Of a stretch of DNA of 64,000 nucleotides, positions 26,106 through 34,998 are shown in pieces. The stretch lies in the NCBI RefSeq assembly GCF_036346615.1, contig NZ_CP107836.1:3534001-3598000 (forward strand). Reading direction: 5' to 3'. The notes below the pieces were generated by a model. It saw nothing but the letters and a program-made list of their open reading frames with translations. It had not been told where the DNA came from and made no database searches. A program made the position numbers and the translations under genes. Each line of letters starts with the position of its first letter. Within the stretch, counting starts at the first letter, position 1. Origin of the DNA: Streptomyces sp. NBC_00523 (GTDB lineage: Bacteria; Actinomycetota; Actinomycetes; Streptomycetales; Streptomycetaceae).

Positions 26106-26759
26106 GTGTTCGCCACCGCACCCGTGAGGATCGTCGCCGTATCGGCCGGCCTCAGCAACCCGTCCTCGACCCGGCTGCTGACCGACCGGCTGGCCGCCGC
26201 CACCCGCGAGCGGCTGGAGGCCGGGCAGGACCGCCCGGTCGACGTCCGGGTGATCGAGCTCCGCGACCTGGCCGCGGACATCGCGAGCCACCTGGTGTCC
26301 GGCTTCCCGCCGCCCGCCCTGGCGGACGCGCTCGCGGCGGTGACGGAGGCCGACGGCCTGATCGCGGTCACCCCGGTGTTCACCGCCTCGTACAGCGGAC
26401 TGTTCAAGTCGTTCTTCGACCTGGTCGAGAACACCGCCCTGACCGGCAAGCCCGTGCTCGTCGCCGCCACCGGCGGCACCGCCCGGCACTCGCTGGTCCT
26501 GGAGCACGCGATGCGCCCGCTCTTCGCCTACCTGCGCGCCGTCACGCTGCCGACCTCGGTCTACGCGGCGTCGGAGGACTGGGGCGCGTCCGGCGACGAG
26601 TACGCCGAGGGCCTGCCCGCCCGCATCCGGCGCGCGGGCGGCGAGCTGGCGGACGCCGTCACGGGCGGACACGCGGTCTCCGGCGCGGCCAGGACGCCCG
26701 GCCCGGACGACGAGGTGATCCCCTTCGAGCAGCAGCTCGCGGCCCTGCGCCCGGCCTGA
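26106..26759 (+). CDS. NAD(P)H-dependent FMN reductase, CE1759 family
   Basis: A 217-residue flavodoxin-fold reductase. VSAGLSNPSSTRLLTDRL is the phosphate-binding start, and VTPVFTASYSGLFKSFFDLVE plus ATGGTARH are the NADPH-dependent FMN reductase blocks. It would supply reduced FMN to the monooxygenase encoded directly upstream. GTG 26106 follows that gene's stop by two bases, and AAGGAGAG lies over the stop, so translation is probably coupled. Confidence 0.9.
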   Translation: MFATAPVRIVAVSAGLSNPSSTRLLTDRLAAATRERLEAGQDRPVDVRVIELRDLAADIASHLVSGFPPPALADALAAVTEADGLIAVTPVFTASYSGLFKSFFDLVENTALTGKPVLVAATGGTARHSLVLEHAMRPLFAYLRAVTLPTSVYAASEDWGASGDEYAEGLPARIRRAGGELADAVTGGHAVSGAARTPGPDDEVIPFEQQLAALRPA

Positions 26760-26855
26760 CCGGACCCACGGAGATCGCCGTTTCGCCCGTTTTGACTAGA
26801 GTCGTACGGGAACGCGTGATCCAAGCACAACCGCAGAACCGAGCTGGAGGCAGAG

Positions 26856-27278
26856 ATGGGCAGGATCGTGGTGGGCGTCGACGGCTCCGAGTCGTCGGTC
26901 AAGGCACTGCACTGGGCCGTACGCCAGGCGGAGCTGACCGGTGACACGGTGGAGGCCGTAAACAGCTGGGAGTACCCCGCTACCAGCTGGGCCTCGATGA
27001 TGCCGGGCCTCCCGGAGGACTTCGACCCCCAGGCCATGGCCACGGTGTCCCTCACCGAGACCCTGGAGGAGGCGCTGGGCGCCCAGGGCGCCGCCGCCGT
27101 CAGCAAGGTCGTCGTGATCGGCAACCCGGCGCAGGCCCTGCTCGACCGGGCCGAGGGCGCGAACCTGCTGGTCGTGGGCGCCCGCGGCTACAGCGGCTTC
27201 AAGGCGACCCTGCTCGGCTCGGTCAGCCTGCACGTCACCCAGCACGCCGCCTGCCCGGTGACCGTCGTCCGCAACTGA
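26856..27278 (+). CDS. Universal stress protein (UspA family, ATP-binding type)
   Basis: A 140-residue single-domain Usp. It starts IVVGVDGSESS and contains VVGARGYSGFKATLLGS, the G-2x-G-9x-G-S/T motif that marks the ATP-binding subclass. Such proteins rise in stress or stationary phase. ATG 26856 follows GGAGG by six bases. A possible -10 box TAGAGT lies at about 26796. The gene ends at a long palindromic terminator shared with the convergent MerR-PP2C gene. Confidence 0.93.
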   Translation: MGRIVVGVDGSESSVKALHWAVRQAELTGDTVEAVNSWEYPATSWASMMPGLPEDFDPQAMATVSLTETLEEALGAQGAAAVSKVVVIGNPAQALLDRAEGANLLVVGARGYSGFKATLLGSVSLHVTQHAACPVTVVRN

Positions 27279-27292
27279 TCCGCCGTACGCAA

Positions 27293-27330
27293 GGGAGGGC
27301 CCCGCACCACGCGTGGTGCGGGGCCCTCCC
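27293..27330. terminator. Bidirectional palindromic terminator
   Basis: A perfect 38-bp palindrome (19-bp arms, centred at 27311/27312, core CACCACGCGTGGTG) lies between the convergent universal stress protein and MerR-PP2C genes. Confidence 0.75.
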
Positions 27331-27336
27331 GCGTAC

Positions 27337-28443
27337 TCACAGCTCCACGACGTCCGCCACCGCACACGCCACGTTGTCCGGCGCACCGGCCGCCTCCGCG
27401 AGCCCGATCAGCGCGCCCACGGCGGTGGACGGCCCGTCCGCCCCCGCCAGCACCCGCGCCAGCTCCCCGCCGTCCACGACCGCCGAGAGCCCGTCCGAGC
27501 AGAGGAGGTAGCGGTCGCCGGGCAGCGCGTCCCGGACGTCCACATCGGGCCCGGAGCCGTACGGGCCGTCCCCGGACAGCACCTTGAGGAGCATCGCCCG
27601 CTGCGGGTGGGAGAACGCCTCCTCCTCCGTCAGCGAACCGTCGTCGACCATCGACTGGACCAGGCTGTGATCGTGCGTGATCCGGAACAGCTCGCCCCCG
27701 CGCAGCAGATAGGCCCGCGAGTCCCCGATGTGCACGAGCCCCAGCCGCGAGCCCGTCCACATCATCGCCGTCAGCGTCGTGCCGGACTCCTCCGGCGCCG
27801 CGCTCCCCGCCACCGCGTCCCGCACCGCGAGCGCCGCCCGCTCCGCCGCGTCGTGCAGGAGGTTCAGCAGCTCCGCCGCCGGCACCGCGCCCGGCGCGAC
27901 CGGCTTCAGGGCCTCGATCGCGGCCGTGCTGGCCCCCGCCCCGCCCGCGCCGAACCCGTCGGCGACCGCGAGCAGCCGGGCTCCGGCGTAGACCGCGTCC
28001 TGGTTGGTCTCACGCACCGCACCCGTGTCGGTGCGGGCCGCGTAGCGGATTCCGAGCGTGCCCACCGATGTCATGACGTCCTCCGTCGACAGCTGGTCGA
28101 TGAGGAAGGCCGCGAGGTCACGGCGCGCCGCCGTCTCCGCCTCGACGCGTGCCCAGTACGCCCGGATCGCCGCGGCGGCCGCGCCGGAGTCCAGCGCGAT
28201 CACCTCCCTGATCCGGGCGAGCGGCATCCCGATCCGGCGCAGCCAGGCCACCAGCCGGGCCGCCCGCACCTGCGCCGGGTCGTAGTACCGGTAGCCGTTC
28301 ACCGGGTCGACCAGGGCCGGCGGGAGCAGACCGAGCTCGTCGTAGCGGCGCAGCGCCTTCGCGGAGAGCCGGGACAGCCGGGCGAACGCCCCGATCGTCA
28401 CCAGCTCCGCGCCGGGGCCCCGCCCCTGCCCGTACTCCGTCAC
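27337..28443 (-). CDS. MerR-type HTH fused to a PP2C protein phosphatase
   Basis: A 368-residue fusion. Residues about 13-85 are a MerR DNA-binding domain (VTIGAFARLSRLSAKALRRYDELG, then NGYRYYDPAQV). Residues about 130-366 are a complete PP2C/PPM phosphatase: ETNQDAVYAG, VADGFGAGG, SGTTLTAM, HIGDSRAYLLRGG, ITHDHS, LLCSDGLS and APDNVACAVADV provide the metal-binding Asp residues. A phosphatase module replaces the usual MerR effector domain, which suggests that DNA binding and Ser/Thr dephosphorylation are linked. GTG 28443 follows AGGAGG by six bases. It is not in an operon with a kinase gene. Confidence 0.9.
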   Translation of the reverse strand: MTEYGQGRGPGAELVTIGAFARLSRLSAKALRRYDELGLLPPALVDPVNGYRYYDPAQVRAARLVAWLRRIGMPLARIREVIALDSGAAAAAIRAYWARVEAETAARRDLAAFLIDQLSTEDVMTSVGTLGIRYAARTDTGAVRETNQDAVYAGARLLAVADGFGAGGAGASTAAIEALKPVAPGAVPAAELLNLLHDAAERAALAVRDAVAGSAAPEESGTTLTAMMWTGSRLGLVHIGDSRAYLLRGGELFRITHDHSLVQSMVDDGSLTEEEAFSHPQRAMLLKVLSGDGPYGSGPDVDVRDALPGDRYLLCSDGLSAVVDGGELARVLAGADGPSTAVGALIGLAEAAGAPDNVACAVADVVEL

Positions 28444-28550
28444 CGCACGCCTCCTCATACCGGGCGGACTCCCCGCCCCGGCACACTCGATCCTTGGCCT
28501 TCCCCCGGGGAGAAGGTCAAGGATCGCTGACGTGCGGGTGGGCGCGGGCG

Positions 28551-28949
28551 TCACTCCCGCGTGTAGAAGTAGTAGTACGAGGCGAGCAGTCCGCCGGCCC
28601 CGAGGATCAGTCCGAGCACCGAAGCGGACAGGATGCTCGCGCCGGACAGGCTGTAGAGGAAGCCGATCGAACCGCCGGTCAGCACCCCGTACGCGGCGGC
28701 CCGCAGCTCGCGCGGCAGCCGGTTCTGGATGCGGCCGAGCCCGAAGCAGAGCACCGCGAGCGCGGCGCCGGAGACGAGCCCGAGGGCCAGCCGGGTGCCC
28801 GTGAGGACCCCGCCGCCGCGGACGATGGCGGTCGCGTAGCAGCCCATGATCACGCCCAGCGTGACCGGGATCGCCCAGCTGAGGACCGGGCGGTGCCGGG
28901 TGGGCATCGCGTGCCTCCCGCGTGCCGGCACCGAAGCTTGTGCGGCCAT
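28551..28949 (-). CDS. Small integral membrane protein, four predicted TM segments
   Basis: A 132-residue protein of unknown function. Four hydrophobic segments are seen (about 25-42, 50-70, 85-105, 108-127), linked by short basic or polar loops, and the end is YYYFYTRE. There is no recognisable domain. ATG 28949 follows GGAAGGAG by nine bases; ATG 42 bases further in would also give all four segments. It stands divergent from the membrane protein gene that starts at 29071. Confidence 0.7.
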   Translation of the reverse strand: MAAQASVPARGRHAMPTRHRPVLSWAIPVTLGVIMGCYATAIVRGGGVLTGTRLALGLVSGAALAVLCFGLGRIQNRLPRELRAAAYGVLTGGSIGFLYSLSGASILSASVLGLILGAGGLLASYYYFYTRE

Positions 28950-29070
28950 GGCAGAGAGCTCCTTCCGTCGCCCCCGCTTTCCCTCCAGAGCACACCTGGT
29001 CGGGCCGCCCGGCAACTCGGATGGCCCATGGCCCGGGGCGCGCCGGCACCATCCGGGATTCCCTGGAGGG

Positions 29071-29961
29071 GTGCGGACGTATTTCTCGGTGGCCCTGTCG
29101 GCGGTACTGCTGGTGCTGCTGGCCGTCCTGGTGCCGCTGAGCGCGCTGTCCGCCTGGGTCGACCTGGAGATCGACGACACGGACCGTTACGTGGCCGCCG
29201 TCTCCCCGCTCGCCGACGACCCCGCGGTCCGGAGCACCGTCGCGGACCTGATCACCGACGGCGCGATGAAGCAGATCGACGTCGGCCCGCTCCAGAGCAC
29301 CGTGCGCGAGTTCCTGCACCAGGCCGTGCAGTCCTTCACCACCACGGAGGCCTTCCAGGACGCCTGGACCGCCGCCAACCGCACCGCGCACGAGACGGTC
29401 ACCGCCGCGCTGGACGGGCAGAGCGGCGAGAGCGTCACGATCGACCTGGCGCCCGTCACGGAGCAGGTGAGGCAGAACCTGATCGACAACGGGGTGCCGT
29501 TCGCCGATCAGATCCCCGTCCAGCACACCGACATCCAGCTGGTCTCCGCCGACCGCGCGGACCAGCTGCGGCAGAGCTTCCGGTGGCTGCGGAACGCGAG
29601 CGTGTGGCCGGCCGTCGGCACGCTCGTCTTCGCGCTGCTCGCCCTCGTGCTCGCCTGGACGCGCGGCGGGCCCGGCCGCCGCGCCCGGGCCATGGCCGCG
29701 CTGGCCGGCACCGCCGTGGCGGGCGCGGGCTTCGCGCTCGGCGCGCTGGTGCTGCGCGGGCTGCTGGCGCTGGCCCGCGACCGGGTCCTCGACGAGGTCC
29801 CGGACAGCGACACCGGCGCCGCGGCGGCCGTCTACGACGCGCTGACCTCGTCGCTGCGCACCACGGTGTGGGTCGTCTTCGGCCTGGGCCTGGCCGTCGC
29901 GGTGTGCGCGGCGGCGGCCCGGATCTGGGCCCAGCGGGTACTGCCGGCACCGGCGGATTGA
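29071..29961 (+). CDS. Membrane protein with large external domain, unknown function
   Basis: A 296-residue protein. A first hydrophobic segment (about 5-28) is followed by a helical, probably extracytoplasmic domain of about 160 residues (DDTDRYVAAVSPLADDP, then VTEQVRQNLIDNGVPF), and three more hydrophobic segments near the C-terminus (about 185-205, 215-240, 270-290). This plan is frequent in Streptomyces proteins of unknown role. The GTG start at 29071 is very close to its GGAGG, so it is uncertain; the stretch upstream has non-coding codon usage (AGA, GGA, CCT), which argues against a longer start. Confidence 0.72.
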   Translation: MRTYFSVALSAVLLVLLAVLVPLSALSAWVDLEIDDTDRYVAAVSPLADDPAVRSTVADLITDGAMKQIDVGPLQSTVREFLHQAVQSFTTTEAFQDAWTAANRTAHETVTAALDGQSGESVTIDLAPVTEQVRQNLIDNGVPFADQIPVQHTDIQLVSADRADQLRQSFRWLRNASVWPAVGTLVFALLALVLAWTRGGPGRRARAMAALAGTAVAGAGFALGALVLRGLLALARDRVLDEVPDSDTGAAAAVYDALTSSLRTTVWVVFGLGLAVAVCAAAARIWAQRVLPAPAD

Positions 29962-30004
29962 CGCGGCCGCTCCCGCCGGAGCTGCCCGACTGGGAGGTGT
30001 ACGG

Positions 30005-30970
30005 ATGCGAGCCATCGCCGTCAGCGCGCTGCGGGCCGACCCGGTGCTGGTCGAGCTGCCCAAGCCGGAGCCCCGGCCCGGCGAGGTCCGGGTACGCGTC
30101 GAATACGCCTCGCTCAACCCGCTGGACTGGCAGGTCGCGGACGGCTCCGCCGGTGAACTCGCCCCGGCGCCCCGGTCCTTCCCGTTCGTCCTCGGCGTCG
30201 ACTACGCGGGCCGCGTCGACATGATCGGCGGTGGCGAGAACCGTTTCCGGGTGGGCGACCCGGTCTTCGGGCGGGCGGCCGTCGCGGAGGCGTGCGGCTC
30301 GTACGGGGACTACCTGTGCGTGGAGCAGGACTCCGCCATCGCCCTCGTCCCGCGCGGCCTCGACGCCCGGGCCGCCGCCGCGCTCCCGTCCGCCGGGATG
30401 GCCGCCGCCCAGATCCTGGAGGCGGTCGCGCTGCGCGGCCACGAGACCCTGCTGGTCGTCGGGGCGGCGGGCGGCGTCGGCTGCTGTCTGACCCAGCTCG
30501 CCCGGGCGCGGGACGTCCGGGTGATCGCGGCGGTACGCGGTGACGAGCGTTCCAGGATGGGGTCGTTGGGCGCGGCCGCCTCGGTGGACCTGACGGACGG
30601 CCCGCCCGCCGAGGCGCTGCGCAGGGCCTGCCCGGACGGCATCGACGCGCTGGCCGACCTGGCGTCGGCGGACCCGGACGCGTTCGCGGCGCACGCGGCG
30701 GCGGTCCGGCCGGGCGGCATCGCGCTCTCGGCCCGGGGCGCCGCCGCCGGGGCCCGGCTGCCCGGGGGCGTCAGGGGCGTCGACTTCCGCCTCGACCCGA
30801 GCCCGGTCCTGCTCGACGTGCTGGCGGCAGGCGCGGCGGACGGCATCCTGCGCGTGCCCGTCGACGCCGAACTGCCGTTGGAGGACGCGCCGCTGGCCCT
30901 GGCCCGCAACCGGGCGGGCGGGGCGCGCGGCAAGACCGTGATCGTGGTGCACGCGTCCGGTCACCGCTGA
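30005..30970 (+). CDS. Zinc-independent quinone oxidoreductase-like MDR dehydrogenase
   Basis: A 321-residue medium-chain dehydrogenase/reductase. The GroES-like N-terminus contains VEYASLNPLDWQVADG, with no catalytic-zinc Cys/His pair, and the Rossmann loop is VVGAAGGVG (about residue 155). These point to an NADPH-dependent quinone or enone reductase. ATG 30005 follows GGGAGG by eight bases. The gene stands alone between a membrane protein and a convergent S4-domain gene. Confidence 0.88.
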   Translation: MRAIAVSALRADPVLVELPKPEPRPGEVRVRVEYASLNPLDWQVADGSAGELAPAPRSFPFVLGVDYAGRVDMIGGGENRFRVGDPVFGRAAVAEACGSYGDYLCVEQDSAIALVPRGLDARAAAALPSAGMAAAQILEAVALRGHETLLVVGAAGGVGCCLTQLARARDVRVIAAVRGDERSRMGSLGAAASVDLTDGPPAEALRRACPDGIDALADLASADPDAFAAHAAAVRPGGIALSARGAAAGARLPGGVRGVDFRLDPSPVLLDVLAAGAADGILRVPVDAELPLEDAPLALARNRAGGARGKTVIVVHASGHR

Positions 30971-30986
30971 GGCCGGGGCTTCCGCG

Positions 30987-31394
30987 CTAGTCCGTCGGGC
31001 CGGGGCCCATTCCGCGCAGCCGGTCCATCTCGCGGCGGTCCCGCTTCGTCGGCCTTCCCGCGCCCCGGTCGCGTACCGGGACCTCGATCGCGGCCTCGCG
31101 CGGCGGCGGAGGCGGGCTGTTGTCGATGAAGCACTCGGCGGCCACGGGCGGGCCCACCCTCTTCTTCACCAGCTTCGACACGACGACGACCCGGTCCCGG
31201 CCCGCGTGCCGGAGCCGCACCTCGTCACCGACGCGCACCGGCTGTGCGGGCTTGGCCCGTTCGCCCGCGACCTTCACATGACCCGCGCGGCAGGCGGCAG
31301 CGGCCTGCGCCCGGGTCTTTGTGAGCCGGACCGACCAGATCCAGACATCGACCCGGACACTGCCCTCCGTCTGCGGAGCCTCACCCGAAACCAT
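30987..31394 (-). CDS. S4 RNA-binding domain protein (Hsp15-like)
   Basis: A 135-residue protein. The S4 fold is at residues 14-75: VRVDVWIWSVRLTKTRAQAAAACRAGHVKVAGERAKPAQPV fits Hsp15/HslR, which binds stalled 50S subunits carrying peptidyl-tRNA. The C-terminal tail is basic (RRDRREMDRLR on reading RPTKRDRREMDRLRG). ATG 31394 is used; the longer reading to 31556 has no ribosome site. The gene converges with the dehydrogenase, with 16 bases between stops. Confidence 0.87.
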   Translation of the reverse strand: MVSGEAPQTEGSVRVDVWIWSVRLTKTRAQAAAACRAGHVKVAGERAKPAQPVRVGDEVRLRHAGRDRVVVVSKLVKKRVGPPVAAECFIDNSPPPPPREAAIEVPVRDRGAGRPTKRDRREMDRLRGMGPGPTD

Positions 31395-31661
31395 GCGTCC
31401 GACTGTAAGCGGTGGCCCGGGGCGGCACGTTCCCGCGTCAACTCGACGCCTGTGCGGTGCAGGTGACATGGGGGCGACGTGAACGCCCGTACAGGGCCTC
31501 AGGACTCGGTCCGGGCTCGGTTCGCTCTCGGTTGTCCCACATGCGGGCCGTGCCATCGAACGGCCTTATCCGGCCGCTAACCTTACGTATCCGCCCTGGC
31601 CAGGGATCAATTCCCGCAGTACGGACATTCATCGCACCCAACTCACGCGAAAGGCTCGCCC

Positions 31662-33104
31662 ATGGGCATTCGGAGCTTGCTGCGCAAGGTGTTCGGCCGT
31701 GACCGCACGGACCAGGACGACCCGACGACGGCCACGGTCCCGCCCCAGGGCGAGCACACGAGCGCCACGGCCTCGGAGCCGGACGAGGCACCCGTCACGA
31801 TCTCGGTGCCGGCCCCCGCGTCGTCCGAGGAGGACGAGGACGCCAAGGCGTCGGACCTGGTGGCCGCGGCCTTCGACAACCCGGCCGCACCCACGGTCCC
31901 GGCCCAGGGCAAGGGCCCGGACGCGGTGGCTCCTGCGGAGCCGGTTACGGAGACCGCCGAGGTGGAGTCGCCCGAGCCGGCCGCTGTGGCCGAGGCCCCG
32001 GTGACGGCCGCCGAGCCGGAGGCCCCTGAGCCGGTCGCGGAGACCGAGGCGCCCGAGCCCGTCGCCGTGGCCGAGGCGCCCGAGCCCGTCGCCGAGCCGG
32101 AGCCGGTCGCGGAGACCGACGCCCCCGTGGCGGAGCCGGAGGCGCCGGAGGCCGAGGCCCCGAAGCCGGCCGCCGAGGCCATCGCGGAGCCCGAGCCCGT
32201 CGTGGCCTCGGAGACCCCCGAGCCCGAGCCGGTCATCGCGAGCGAGACCCCGCAGCCGGAGCCCGTGGCCGAGCCCGCGCCCGTCGCGGAGCCCGAGCCG
32301 AAGGCCGCCGCCGAACCGGCCCCCGTAGCGACCCCCGAGCCGGAGGCCGCCGCCCCCGCGCCGATCGTCATCGACATGGACCCCGAGCCTGAGCCCGAGG
32401 CGGCCCCGGCGGCTCCGGCCGCCAGCGGCAAGCCCGCGCTCACCCTCGCCAAGGTCAAGGCGCGGGCGCCCGAGCTGGCGGGGGCGTACAAGGCGGCGCA
32501 GGCCGGGCTGAAGGCGCACGGGCTGACCGGGCTGCGCGCCACCGTCTATCTGGTCCTGGACCGCTCCGGCTCCATGCGCCCGTTCTACAAGGACGGCAGC
32601 GCCCAGCACCTGGGCGACCGCACGCTCGCGCTCGCCGCGCACCTGGACGAGAGCGCCACCGTGCAGGTCGTGTTCTTCTCGACCGACATCGACGGCACCG
32701 GCACGGTCGAGCTGGACGGCCACGAGGGCCGGATCGACGCGCTCAACGCGGGCCTCGGCCGCCTCGGCCGGACGAACTACCACCACGCGGTCGAGGAGGT
32801 CGTCGCGCACTACGAGAAGTCCGGGGCGACCGGCCCCGCGCTGGTGGTCTTCCAGACGGACGGGCCCCCGGACGTCCGGCAGGCCGCCCGCCAGGCGATC
32901 GACGCGGCGGCCCGGCTGCCGCTGTTCTTCCAGTTCGTCGCGTTCGGCGAGACGGACGGCAAGGGCTTCGACTTCCTGCGGAAGCTGGACGCCCCGAACA
33001 CCGGCTTCTTCCACGCGGGCCCCGCGCCCCGCGAGGTCCCGGACGCCACGTTCTACCGCGAGCTGCTGGCCGCACTCCCCGCGTGGGTGGCCACGCGTTC
33101 CTGA
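31662..33104 (+). CDS. vWA (TerY/TerF-like) protein with long acidic repeat region
   Basis: A 480-residue cytoplasmic protein. A basic N-terminal patch ([15 protein letters not shown]) is followed by about 200 residues of Pro/Glu/Ala/Val repeats (units such as EPEPVAET and EAPEPVA), then a von Willebrand A domain (about 285-475). The MIDAS motif is DRSGSM, the later Thr/Asp is in FQTDGPP, and the domain resembles the vWA proteins of tellurium-resistance (Ter) clusters. No other ter gene is adjacent. The acidic region is probably an extended spacer. ATG 31662 follows GAAAGG by six bases. The last 52 bases overlap the 3' end of the convergent sensor kinase gene. Confidence 0.85.
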   Translation: MGIRSLLRKVFGRDRTDQDDPTTATVPPQGEHTSATASEPDEAPVTISVPAPASSEEDEDAKASDLVAAAFDNPAAPTVPAQGKGPDAVAPAEPVTETAEVESPEPAAVAEAPVTAAEPEAPEPVAETEAPEPVAVAEAPEPVAEPEPVAETDAPVAEPEAPEAEAPKPAAEAIAEPEPVVASETPEPEPVIASETPQPEPVAEPAPVAEPEPKAAAEPAPVATPEPEAAAPAPIVIDMDPEPEPEAAPAAPAASGKPALTLAKVKARAPELAGAYKAAQAGLKAHGLTGLRATVYLVLDRSGSMRPFYKDGSAQHLGDRTLALAAHLDESATVQVVFFSTDIDGTGTVELDGHEGRIDALNAGLGRLGRTNYHHAVEEVVAHYEKSGATGPALVVFQTDGPPDVRQAARQAIDAAARLPLFFQFVAFGETDGKGFDFLRKLDAPNTGFFHAGPAPREVPDATFYRELLAALPAWVATRS

Positions 33105-34249
33105 GACGCCGGGAGGCGTACGGTCACGGCGAGCCCGCCCCCGGGGCCCGGCACCGCCGTGACCGTACCGCCGTGGGCCAGCGCGATGGACCGCACGATC
33201 GACAGGCCGAGCCCCGAGCCCGGCCCCATCCGGTCCTTGCCCTCGCCCCGCCGGAACGGCTCGAACAAGCCGGGGATGTCCGCCGCGTCCACCACCGGTC
33301 CGGTGTTGCGGACCTCCAGCAGGACCCCGGCACCGGCCGGGACCACCGATACGTCGACGCTTCCGCCGGACACGTTGTACGTCACCGCGTTGGCCAGCAG
33401 GTTCGCCACCAGCTGGGCCAGCAGCAGCCGGTTCCCCCGCACCGGGCACGGCCGGGTGTCGAGCCGGACGTCCGGGTGCCGGGCCGCCTCCTCGGCCACC
33501 ACCCGGGCCAGGTCCACCGGTTCCCGCTCGCTCTTGTCGAGCCCCCGCTCGCTGCGGGCCAGGACGAGCAGTCCGTCGATGAGCCGTTCGCTGCGCCGGT
33601 TGTTGTCCAGGAGCGTCTGCCGCGTCCGGACGAGGTCCTCCGGCGTCGGATCGTCCAGACCGACCTGGATCGCCGCGCGCTGGGTGGCCAGCGGGGTGCG
33701 CAGCTCGTGCGAGGCGTTGGCGATGAACCGCCGCTGGCTGTCGAAGGCCCGCTCCAGCCGGGCGAGCAGCGCGTCGAGCGTGTCGCCCAGCTCCTTCAGC
33801 TCGTCGTCCGGCCCGCTGGAGGCGATCCGCTCGTGGAGCGTGTGCGCGGAGAGCTTGCGCGCCTTGGCGGTCATGGCGTGGACGGGCCGCAGGACCCGGC
33901 CCGCCGTCCACCAGCCGACGCCCACCGCGCAGGCCGTCATCACCAGCAGCGCGGCGGTGGACCAGATGAGCAGCTGGTGGCCGGCCGCGTCGCTGACGTG
34001 GTCGGTGAGGTCGTAGACCGTCGGCGGGCCGAGTCTGCGGTGGCTGACGAGCGGCCCGTTGACCGCGTAGCCGGGCTGGACCACGACGGCGGTGTCCGCG
34101 ATGGCACGCGCCTGCGAGTCCGTACCGGCGCGGGAGGCCAGGTTCACCGTGGCCAGCAGAGCCGTGCCGAGGACCAGGAAGACCCCGCCGTAGACGAGGG
34201 CGATGCGGGTTCTGATCGTGGCGTGCGACAGCCGGGCCCATCGCTTCAC
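33053..34249 (-). CDS. Sensor histidine kinase
   Basis: A 398-residue two-component kinase. Transmembrane segments at about 15-38 and 93-113 bracket a short external region. HAMP (about 113-165) leads to the H box [12 protein letters not shown] (phosphorylated His181), an N box (LLANAVTYN) and G boxes (GSGLGLSIV). GTG 34249 overlaps the stop of the response regulator gene (GTGA), showing translational coupling. The last 16 or so residues (Ser/Ala-rich) lie beyond the ATPase core and are encoded antisense to the vWA gene's 3' end. The signal is unknown. Confidence 0.92.
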   Translation of the reverse strand: MKRWARLSHATIRTRIALVYGGVFLVLGTALLATVNLASRAGTDSQARAIADTAVVVQPGYAVNGPLVSHRRLGPPTVYDLTDHVSDAAGHQLLIWSTAALLVMTACAVGVGWWTAGRVLRPVHAMTAKARKLSAHTLHERIASSGPDDELKELGDTLDALLARLERAFDSQRRFIANASHELRTPLATQRAAIQVGLDDPTPEDLVRTRQTLLDNNRRSERLIDGLLVLARSERGLDKSEREPVDLARVVAEEAARHPDVRLDTRPCPVRGNRLLLAQLVANLLANAVTYNVSGGSVDVSVVPAGAGVLLEVRNTGPVVDAADIPGLFEPFRRGEGKDRMGPGSGLGLSIVRSIALAHGGTVTAVPGPGGGLAVTVRLPASQERVATHAGSAASSSR

Positions 34250-34899
34250 AGCGCGTACCCCACGCCCTGGACGGTACGGATCACGGCCGGTTCACCGAGC
34301 TTGCTCCGCAGCTTGCTCATGCAGACCCGGACGGCCCCGGTGAAGGGGTCGGCGTTGGCGTCCCAGGCCCGTTCCAGCAGCTCCTCCGCGCTGACCGTCG
34401 CGCCGTCCGCCTCCAGGAGCAGCTGGAGCACGGTGAACTCCTTCGGCGACAGGTCCAGGTCCCGTCCGTCCCGCGTCGCCGACCGCCGTACGGCGTCGAG
34501 CCGGATGCCGTACCGCTCCAGCTGCGGCGGTACGGGGCGGGCGCTGCGCCGCCGCAGGGCGCGTACGCGGGAAATCAACTCGGGAAACTCGAACGGCTTG
34601 CCCAAGTAGTCGTCGGCGCCCAGGTCGAGCCCGGCGACCCGGTCCTCCATCGACCCGGCGGCCGTCAGCATCAGGATCCGGGTCCGGGAGCCGGAGGCGA
34701 CGAGCCCGCGCGCCACGTCGTCGCCGTGCACCCGGGGCAGATCGCGGTCCAGGACGACCACGTCGTAGTCGTGCAGCCCCAGGTACGCCTGGGCGGCATC
34801 ACCGCTGTACACCGTGTCGACGGCGAAGCCCGCCCGCCGCAGCCCGGTGGCGACCAGCTCCGCGAGGATTTCCTCGTCCTCGGCGACCAGTACCCGCAT
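34246..34899 (-). CDS. OmpR-family response regulator
   Basis: A 217-residue regulator. The receiver domain (1-115) has EDEE acidic residues near the N-terminus, phospho-acceptor Asp51 (VVLDRDLP) and Lys in LGKPFEF. The winged helix (about 125-215) ends with [10 protein letters not shown]. It is the cognate partner of the overlapping kinase gene. ATG 34899 is chosen because family members start MRVLVAEDE and GAGGGAC lies upstream; an in-frame ATG at 34923 is possible. Confidence 0.93.
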   Translation of the reverse strand: MRVLVAEDEEILAELVATGLRRAGFAVDTVYSGDAAQAYLGLHDYDVVVLDRDLPRVHGDDVARGLVASGSRTRILMLTAAGSMEDRVAGLDLGADDYLGKPFEFPELISRVRALRRRSARPVPPQLERYGIRLDAVRRSATRDGRDLDLSPKEFTVLQLLLEADGATVSAEELLERAWDANADPFTGAVRVCMSKLRSKLGEPAVIRTVQGVGYAL

Positions 34900-34998
34900 C
34901 GTGATGTCCCTCGCCTCGTGCATGCGTGTCCACTCCCTCCCAGGATGCGTCCTTGATACGGGAAGAGAGGTTTCGCAAAGCTCTCCGGCCGAGGTGGT

